Of a stretch of DNA of 35,257 nucleotides, positions 30,183-35,257 are shown one piece after another (within the stretch, counting starts at the first letter, position 1; the number at the start of each line of letters is the position of its first letter). Source of the stretch: DATFHX01 sp035247945 (GTDB lineage Bacteria > Patescibacteriota > Saccharimonadia > Saccharimonadales > Saccharimonadaceae); NCBI GenBank assembly GCA_035247945.1, contig DATFHX010000003.1, forward strand, positions 1 to 35,257. Direction: 5' to 3'. Both the position numbers and the translations under genes were made by a program. The notes below the pieces were generated by a model. The model was not told the DNA's origin. It was given only the letters and a program-made list of their open reading frames with translations, and made no database searches.

Positions 30183-30553
30183 GGAAGTACCTTCTTAATC
30201 GCCGCCACAATATCCTGAGGTGTCATTGTCGCCTTATCAAGCACTTGCCTTACTCCATATGACATCAAATCCTCAACTGGAAGATCACTTGCCGTATTAG
30301 TGCAGAGGATTACGGGAATCGAAGATAAATCTGCATGTGAACGAAGTTCATGGAGTAAGGTGAATGCCGTCTGGCCAGTAAGAAGGACGTCAAGAATAAT
30401 CGCATCCGGTCGATGCGTATCGATCATATCCATTGCACCAATTGCGTGCTCAACCCAGGCAGATTGCATATTCGCCTGCTTAAGCGTACGAGCATATTGC
30501 TCTGCGAGCCATGAATCATCCTCAACAATAAGAATAAATGGAGCTTTTATCAT
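30179..30553 (-). CDS. Single-domain response regulator
   Basis: The 124-aa protein is a receiver domain only: acidic pocket E10-D11-D12, phosphoacceptor D55 (IILDVLLTG), T85 and K107. There is no output domain, so it acts by protein contacts, like CheY or Spo0F. It overlaps the kinase stop and the recO start by 4 bp each, so the three are made together. Confidence 0.9.
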   Translation of the reverse strand: MIKAPFILIVEDDSWLAEQYARTLKQANMQSAWVEHAIGAMDMIDTHRPDAIILDVLLTGQTAFTLLHELRSHADLSSIPVILCTNTASDLPVEDLMSYGVRQVLDKATMTPQDIVAAIKKVLP

Positions 30554-31284
30554 AGAAGCCTCAACTGCGTCGATGCACGCATATCCACATAAAATGTCGA
30601 TCCATCCTGATGTCTCGTCGCACCAATCGTTCCCTGCATTGCTGCCGCGAATTGGCCGGCAATATACAGGCCAAGACCACTACTTTGTGGCCGTGCATGG
30701 ACCGCTTGGCGATCTGTACCTATTCTCGCCTGCACATCCTGCCATACCTTTGCAGTAAGCGCGGGGCCAAAATCACGCACTCCCACTCGCACCATATCCC
30801 CATGTTCACGTGCACCAACGCGGAGTTCGACAGGTGCATCCGTTGCCGCGTAGTGCAGCGCATTGTCACCAAAGTTGAGAAGAATGCGCCTTAAGAGATC
30901 TCTATTTGCGACAACAAGTGGCGGATTGCGTCGGAGCGAAACGCGAATCTCCCGATTTTTCGCTTTATAGAGTGGCGCAAGTTCATGTGCTGCATCTTCA
31001 CAGAGCTGCTGCGGATTAATTGGCTCAAGATCAAAGAGACTATCGCCAAGCCGGGACATGCGAGTAAGGTCCGTCGTAAGTCGAAGTGCGCGTTCCGACA
31101 CTAAGGTAATCTGACGAACAATCCGTTCATTCTCTTCTTCCGATATACCACCCATCTCGAGTGAAAGCGAGAGTTGACGAATCAGTGCAAGCGGACTTTT
31201 TAGTTCATGAGATGCCGTCACTAAAAATGGCAGATCTGTGTCTACAGACCTGCCATACTCAGTCACGTCCCCCGAACTCTTCAT
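30550..31284 (-). CDS. Soluble sensor histidine kinase core
   Basis: The 244-aa protein has no membrane segment or recognisable sensor domain: a 17-residue lead, HisKA with the H box ASHELKSPLALIR (H26), and the ATPase domain with N box LLNFGDNALHYA (N141), G1 VRDFGPAL and G2 SSGLGLYIA. It is a minimal cytosolic kinase whose input must come from a partner. Its cognate is probably the coupled single-domain regulator. TACACT lies 6 nt before the ATG, so the operon mRNA is probably leaderless. Confidence 0.9.
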   Translation of the reverse strand: MKSSGDVTEYGRSVDTDLPFLVTASHELKSPLALIRQLSLSLEMGGISEEENERIVRQITLVSERALRLTTDLTRMSRLGDSLFDLEPINPQQLCEDAAHELAPLYKAKNREIRVSLRRNPPLVVANRDLLRRILLNFGDNALHYAATDAPVELRVGAREHGDMVRVGVRDFGPALTAKVWQDVQARIGTDRQAVHARPQSSGLGLYIAGQFAAAMQGTIGATRHQDGSTFYVDMRASTQLRLL

Positions 31285-31317
31285 ACTTCTAGTGTAGCAT
31301 GAGCTCAGGCGAGTGAT

Positions 31318-31980
31318 CTACGTGTTGAAATTGATTGTCTTGATTATATTTTCAAAATCAGGCTTGAAAGTGTCCGCATCCGTACGGAGTGTGACTGTTT
31401 TGTCACGGATTTTGTAAATGACTGCCGATCCCCGAATGTCTTTTGTAAAACTTCCATCCAGACGCGTGCCGTTGTGACCATTTGCTGATGTCGTACTACT
31501 TCGAAGGTCGCCTTTTTCGACCTGCTTCTGGTATGAGGCGACTACCTGGTCGTAATCTTTTTGCTCAATCGTGACCCGAAGGCTAAATTGCTGTGTGTCT
31601 GAAACAGGTGGAACCGTGATTGGATTTAGATACGACTCGTAGCTTCCACTTGATTTTGAGATATCACTTGCCACATAGACGCTCCACGTCTTTGGATACA
31701 TAAATACAAGACGCCCATAGTCATCCGGACCAACAAATTGACGGTTTGGCTCTTTCTCACGATCGGCAAATTTCTTCTCGTCATCATCGCTCTGTGCCTT
31801 CTTCGCCTCGGCAACTGCGAGGTCTACTTTACCGTCGACATTTGTTTTCTGTTCGTTGTAGTTAACATATGCCCAAATCCCAAACGATCCAGCAGCAAGA
31901 ACAAGCACCACCAACCCGATAATCGCAATCGTCGATCCGCTGATGGCGCCAGCTTCATTTTTGTGTTGATAGTGTTTCAT
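31318..31980 (-). CDS. Membrane-anchored extracytoplasmic protein, 220 aa
   Basis: I start at the ATG at 31980, with TATAAT 7 nt upstream, rather than the TTG at 32004, which lies upstream of that box. The protein has a short basic/polar tail, one membrane helix (about 13-37, STIAIIGLVVLVLAAGSFGIWAYV), a charged Lys/Asp/Glu linker and an outer domain (about 80-220, LVFMYPKTWSVYVAS, then FSLRVTIEQKDYDQVVASYQ) resembling PsbP/DUF-type lipobox-less domains found in many Patescibacteria. The function is unknown. Confidence 0.7.
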   Translation of the reverse strand: MKHYQHKNEAGAISGSTIAIIGLVVLVLAAGSFGIWAYVNYNEQKTNVDGKVDLAVAEAKKAQSDDDEKKFADREKEPNRQFVGPDDYGRLVFMYPKTWSVYVASDISKSSGSYESYLNPITVPPVSDTQQFSLRVTIEQKDYDQVVASYQKQVEKGDLRSSTTSANGHNGTRLDGSFTKDIRGSAVIYKIRDKTVTLRTDADTFKPDFENIIKTINFNT

Positions 31981-32000
31981 ATCCGCTATTATACTTATGC

Positions 32001-32519
32001 TCAAGAGACCTGTAAAGGTTCAAGCTTATAAAGCACATGCGCACCGACCTCTTTTTCAGGAGCCCGGTCCCTAAGTTTAAACGCATAGCTTATAAAGTAG
32101 ATAGGACGTCCGAGCCGTGTCGCCTCTTCGCCAACTTTCTTTGCCATTCGTTCAATATCACGCGACTCACCAAATGTATACACAGCAGTCATGTCATCCG
32201 GCAGTGTTCTATGCCAAAAATCTGCAAGATGGATGGAGATCCTATTTTTATACGAGCGGGATAAAAGACGAGAAATAACCACAAGGATCGGATTGAGTTC
32301 ATAGCCAACGGCGCGTGCACCGTGCATTGCTGCCTCTCGAAGCACAACCCCGTCACCTGACCCAATATCGACGACAACGTCCTGCTGAGAAAGCGGATAT
32401 AACTCCTCAAACGCACGACGCACATCCTTTCGCCGGCTTGGCACATAGGGTGCGCCCCGGAACACGACAACGCCAAAGATAAGGACAATAAGTCCTAGAA
32501 TCCAAAGGACAATAACCAC
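32001..32519 (-). CDS. Membrane-anchored class I methyltransferase (FAM173-like)
   Basis: The 172-aa protein begins with GTG (GAGAGG upstream), has one N-terminal helix (2-21) and a class I SAM domain with motif I VVDIGSGDG (49-57), then GARAVGYELNPILVVISR. The layout hydrophobic helix, PYVPSR, SAM motif and ELNP is that of the FAM173/ATPSCKMT family, whose eukaryotic members methylate lysines in ATP synthase c or the ADP/ATP carrier. A membrane-protein lysine target is therefore possible here. It lies 3 bp after xseB. Confidence 0.75.
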   Translation of the reverse strand: MVIVLWILGLIVLIFGVVVFRGAPYVPSRRKDVRRAFEELYPLSQQDVVVDIGSGDGVVLREAAMHGARAVGYELNPILVVISRLLSRSYKNRISIHLADFWHRTLPDDMTAVYTFGESRDIERMAKKVGEEATRLGRPIYFISYAFKLRDRAPEKEVGAHVLYKLEPLQVS

Positions 32520-32522
32520 TTT

Positions 32523-32732
32523 CTATACCTCTCGATCGAACTTCTCTTTTACGACCGTAATCGAGTTCTTAAGCTCTTTTAAATCTTGCTCGATCTCCGC
32601 CGCGAGCTTTTCAGCCTGCGTATAGCGTTCGAGCGCTTGTTCAAGTTCGAATGAATCGCTATCGAACCATGCAACCATCTCATCAAGTTTTGCAAGTTTA
32701 TCAGTGAAGGTTGGATTATTTTTTGCTGACAT
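32523..32732 (-). CDS. xseB: Exonuclease VII small subunit
   Basis: The 69-aa protein has the XseB helical-hairpin pattern: FTDKLAKLDEMVAWFDSDSFELEQALERYTQAEKLAAEIEQDL. XseB binds the coiled-coil arms of XseA. It overlaps the 3' end of xseA by 17 bp, so the two subunits are coupled. Confidence 0.93.
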   Translation of the reverse strand: MSAKNNPTFTDKLAKLDEMVAWFDSDSFELEQALERYTQAEKLAAEIEQDLKELKNSITVVKEKFDREV

Positions 32733-33813
32733 TGAGTACCTCTGCTTTTATTAGTGTCGTTTGCTTTTCAATTTCAATTATTTCTCCGGGAGCAATGTCT
32801 CCTCGTACGAGCGCATACCCTCGCTCAAGGACGCGCCGGGGATTTAACTCGGAAAGAACTTGCCGAAGACTCTCAAGGCGTCGTTCCGTATCCTCGTGTC
32901 TTCGCTCGATCCGCGTAAACGCCTTCGCCATTGACAGTTCTACCTCTCGCAGATGCATATCAACTACCCTCTCCACTCGAGGGAGAAGGATACCCACTCG
33001 CGACTGAACGCGTCGTATTACATCTTGCCGGTCCGGCACCAGAAGCTGTGCTGCATTACTCGGCGTCGCCGCTCGCACATCAGCCGCCATATCCGCTAGG
33101 CTTACATCCACTTCGTGTCCCACACCGACCAGTGTTGGCACACGACTGGCAGCAATCTCACGTACAAGTAATTCATCATTAAATGCGCTCAGGTCGTCCG
33201 CGCTTCCACCACCACGCACAATCACAATAACTTCCGGTAGTTCTTCTCGTTCGTTAAAATAACGAAGTGCTCGAATGATTTGATCCGGCGCATCTGCCCC
33301 CTGCACTTGGACATGCGCAACTTCAACCTCAAGTCCACCCCATCGATCATTCAGAATCTTTATAAAGTCTGCATACCCGGCCGCCTGCGTGCTGCTTATA
33401 ACCGCCACTCGATGCGGCAGCGTCGGTAAGGTGCGCTTACGCTCGGCTGCAAAAATACCTTCTTTTTGCAGTTTTGCTTTGAGAAGCTCAAAGCTTTTCT
33501 TGAGGCTTCCCTCGCCGCTCGGCTGCACGTTTCGAACCGTAACACTGAACTTGCCCCAGGGAGTAAGTTTCGGAGTACCAGTCACTACTACCTTCATACC
33601 ATCTTCAATTGGAAGACGCTGCTGCCAAAGCATCATGAAGCATCCAATACTTCCGGAATCATCTTTTAAATCAAAAAAGATGTACTTACCTTGGTTTACC
33701 TTAAACCCAGCAACCTCACCTTCAACCTCAACGCTCGGATACGCATATTCAAGCGTCTGATTCGTTAAGACAATAAAATCACTTACACTCAGCCGAATGT
33801 TACTTTTTTCCAT
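32716..33813 (-). CDS. xseA: Exonuclease VII large subunit
   Basis: Exonuclease VII degrades ssDNA from both ends. The 365-aa protein has the N-terminal OB domain (about 1-100: LSVSDFIVLTNQTLE, VEGEVAGFKVNQGKYIFFDLKD), the catalytic core (HRVAVISSTQAAGYADFIKIL, VIVIVRGGGSADDLSAFND, VPTLVGVGHEVDVSLADMAADVRAATPSNAAQLL) and a C-terminal helical arm, shorter than in E. coli (about 456 aa). The start overlaps the upstream membrane-protein gene by 14 bp. Confidence 0.95.
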   Translation of the reverse strand: MEKSNIRLSVSDFIVLTNQTLEYAYPSVEVEGEVAGFKVNQGKYIFFDLKDDSGSIGCFMMLWQQRLPIEDGMKVVVTGTPKLTPWGKFSVTVRNVQPSGEGSLKKSFELLKAKLQKEGIFAAERKRTLPTLPHRVAVISSTQAAGYADFIKILNDRWGGLEVEVAHVQVQGADAPDQIIRALRYFNEREELPEVIVIVRGGGSADDLSAFNDELLVREIAASRVPTLVGVGHEVDVSLADMAADVRAATPSNAAQLLVPDRQDVIRRVQSRVGILLPRVERVVDMHLREVELSMAKAFTRIERRHEDTERRLESLRQVLSELNPRRVLERGYALVRGDIAPGEIIEIEKQTTLIKAEVLNVSKK

Positions 33814-34825
33814 ACTTCACCAGCGCCGTCTGATAAAACACATATCCTAAGATAATCGTTCCAAGAAGCAGAATCACACGAGTGAGTACAATGCCTGCAA
33901 TCGCCGTTCCCTGACTCAGTCCGGCAATTGCCAGAAAGGCTACCATAATCGCTTCATATGCACCTGCGCCCCCCGGAGTAACAACAAAGAATGCAGAAGT
34001 CGATGCAACACCGTAGGCAATAAGAACAGGCGCTGGATTAACTGGGACGCCAAGCGCCCAGAAAGTAATAACGAACAGCCCTGTATCGACAACCGTAAAG
34101 ATAAGGCCCCAGATGAGTGGCTTAAGAAGGATACGTTTATCCTGTCTTAACGCTATATAATCATCATGCATCTCTTGGAAGAACGTCTCGACATTCTTCT
34201 GGTTTAGAGCTCTCTTCTTGCGTCCAAATGTTACTGCTCGCACAGCTCGGTTCGTGATCCGAGCGACCCAACGAGCCGTTTTCTCCATGCGTGTTTGACT
34301 CCCGATCAGATAGATCCCACCAATAATCGCCCCAATCATACCTGATGTAATAATGCTACTCATCAGAATGATCCAGCGATTAATCGATCCATCTATAGTA
34401 ATCATAACAACAGCGATCAAAAGAAGGATTATAAAGGATATAAAACTCATTGCATACTTTACAACCTGTGCCATTGTTGCCCTACCAGGCTGAACACCGT
34501 GTTTACCCAGTCGCCAGGTCATATAAGAGATGCCACTCACTCCACCGCTTGGTAAAAGATGGTTTACGAAGTTCATCTCGAGGGACATTCGCGTAAGTTC
34601 TGCACCAGAAATGTGTTCAATAGATTTCTTCGCATTGAGGTACGAGAACATAATTTCTCCAGCTGCATAGTAGGCAAGAATCTGTCCTGGAATCAAAAGA
34701 AGCAGAATCCAGATGTTTACACTCTCAAGTAGTTGCCACGCGTGGACAAGTTCATGTCGCGAAAAATAGATAATGACAGCAATGAGCCCGAGCGTAATAA
34801 CACTTAACCAAGAACGAAAAGACAT
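33800..34825 (-). CDS. LPG-synthase-type membrane protein (UPF0104)
   Basis: The 341-aa integral membrane protein has about eight helices and the family features: a first helix pair, SLEMNFVNHLLPSGGVSGISYMTWRL after helix 3, and PVLIAYGVASTSAFFVVTPGGAGAYEAIMVAF near the end. This is the flippase-like region of lysylphosphatidylglycerol synthase without the synthase domain, a form common next to glycan or lipid genes; lipid transfer is the likely role. TATACT lies 6 nt before the ATG within a palindrome. It heads the operon with xseA and xseB. Confidence 0.85.
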   Translation of the reverse strand: MSFRSWLSVITLGLIAVIIYFSRHELVHAWQLLESVNIWILLLLIPGQILAYYAAGEIMFSYLNAKKSIEHISGAELTRMSLEMNFVNHLLPSGGVSGISYMTWRLGKHGVQPGRATMAQVVKYAMSFISFIILLLIAVVMITIDGSINRWIILMSSIITSGMIGAIIGGIYLIGSQTRMEKTARWVARITNRAVRAVTFGRKKRALNQKNVETFFQEMHDDYIALRQDKRILLKPLIWGLIFTVVDTGLFVITFWALGVPVNPAPVLIAYGVASTSAFFVVTPGGAGAYEAIMVAFLAIAGLSQGTAIAGIVLTRVILLLGTIILGYVFYQTALVKYGKK

Positions 34826-34847
34826 ATTCTTAGTATATACTAAGAAT
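34826..34847. promoter_or_regulatory. 22-bp perfect palindrome as divergent leaderless promoter
   Basis: ATTCTTAGTAT followed by its exact reverse complement. It contains two back-to-back -10 boxes: minus TATACT (34837-34832), 6 nt before the ATG at 34825, and plus TATACT (34836-34841), 8 nt before the ATG at 34850. The core TATACTAA(A)GAATAT recurs in the 27432-27473 repeat. Confidence 0.75.
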
Positions 34848-34849
34848 AT

Positions 34850-35257
34850 ATGTATATCGCAATCTTAGGCAGACAACCCGCTCTCGGGATGGCTGAACTA
34901 GAACGTCTCTATAGCACCGACACCGTTCGGTGGTTTTCTGATACAGCTGCGATCATAGGCACGGATAACTTCACTATTGATCACCTTGGCGGTACCCAAA
35001 AAGCCGGTCGCGTCGTTATCGACCTTCCTAATGCAGACTGGCGAACAGCAAGCGAACGTATCGTTCGCTACTACACAAAGGCATGGGCAAACCGTCCCGG
35101 AAAAACAACCCTCGGAATTAGCACTTACGGATTCAACCTTTCACCGCGAGAAGTCCAAAAAACAGGACTCACCATTAAATCGCAGGTAAAGAAGACTGGC
35201 GTCAGCCTTCGTCTCATCCCTAATACGGATACGGCACTCAATACAGCCACCTCTCAC
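34850..35257 (+). CDS. RNA methyltransferase-like protein (TRM11/THUMP type), N-terminal part
   Basis: The gene is cut by the right edge after 136 codons. The visible part starts MYIAILGRQPALGMAELERLYS, then FTIDHLGGTQKAGRVVIDL and VKKTGVSLRLIPN. The opening YIAILGRQPALGMAELE and the LGGTQKAG segment recall N termini of TRM11/TrmG10-type tRNA guanine methyltransferases in Patescibacteria, before the THUMP/SAM domains that would lie outside the window. The catalytic NPPY motif cannot be checked. Confidence 0.6.
   Translation, partial: MYIAILGRQPALGMAELERLYSTDTVRWFSDTAAIIGTDNFTIDHLGGTQKAGRVVIDLPNADWRTASERIVRYYTKAWANRPGKTTLGISTYGFNLSPREVQKTGLTIKSQVKKTGVSLRLIPNTDTALNTATSH

Noticed and set aside
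1..35257. CRISPR array, tRNA, rRNA or insertion sequence
   Set aside because: No regularly spaced repeats, tRNA T-loop/acceptor pairs, rRNA segments or transposase frames were seen on either strand.

Overview
The window looks like a chromosome segment from a Patescibacteria/CPR bacterium, most likely Saccharibacteria (TM7). The reasons are a compact division and cell-wall cluster in the order mraZ-rsmH-ftsL-ftsI-mraY-ftsW-murG-ftsQ, many tightly overlapping genes, a bacterial alpha2-type GlyRS, a short PIF1-like helicase with an extra C-terminal HTH-like segment, prepilins, and UGA read as stop throughout. This assignment rests on gene content and family recall, not on any search.

Layout. 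(1) Positions 1-1860, minus strand: a run of tiny, overlapping genes for membrane or secreted products. A 52-aa protein is built like the Pf3-type filamentous phage coat protein and is followed by two tandem hairpins, then 55-, 34- and 37-aa ORFs and a signal-peptide protein that runs off the left edge. Together they resemble the virion module of a filamentous phage (inovirus), sitting directly after ftsQ where ftsA/ftsZ would often follow. (2) 1860-2340: AT-rich, no credible gene, carrying one copy of a 21-bp direct repeat. (3) 2341-10655, minus: the dcw cluster. MraZ-type operator boxes overlie its promoter, DnaA-box-like sites lie upstream, and a 350-nt structured non-coding stretch lies between mraZ and rsmH. 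(4) 10919-14804, minus: GH1 glycosidase, YvcK, HAD phosphatase-like protein, small membrane protein and sugar transferase. (5) 14842-19362, plus: an LssY-C protein, membrane proteins and a large, GC-rich, actinobacterial-looking secreted SGNH hydrolase. (6) 19552-23598: PIF1-like helicase, prepilin, an isolated prephenate dehydratase and a KwaB-like (DUF4868) protein without an adjacent KwaA. (7) 23697-29500: three GC-rich orphan genes, each a self-contained unit ending in a strong GC hairpin and two of them with clear sigma70-type promoters, interspersed with yaaA, a CYTH protein, RNase HI, DUF427 and glyQS. (8) 29508-34825, minus: histidine kinase-response regulator-recO with 4-bp overlaps, an anchored protein, a membrane-anchored methyltransferase, xseB, xseA and an LPG-synthase-type membrane protein. 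(9) A divergent RNA-methyltransferase-like gene cut by the right edge.

Expression logic. Fourteen genes, mostly first in their transcription unit, have a TATAAT-like hexamer only 6-9 nt before the ATG, as expected for leaderless mRNAs, whereas operon-internal genes and two of the GC-rich cassettes (less clearly the third) have Shine-Dalgarno sequences. Two divergent gene pairs are driven from long perfect palindromes that hold both -10 boxes.
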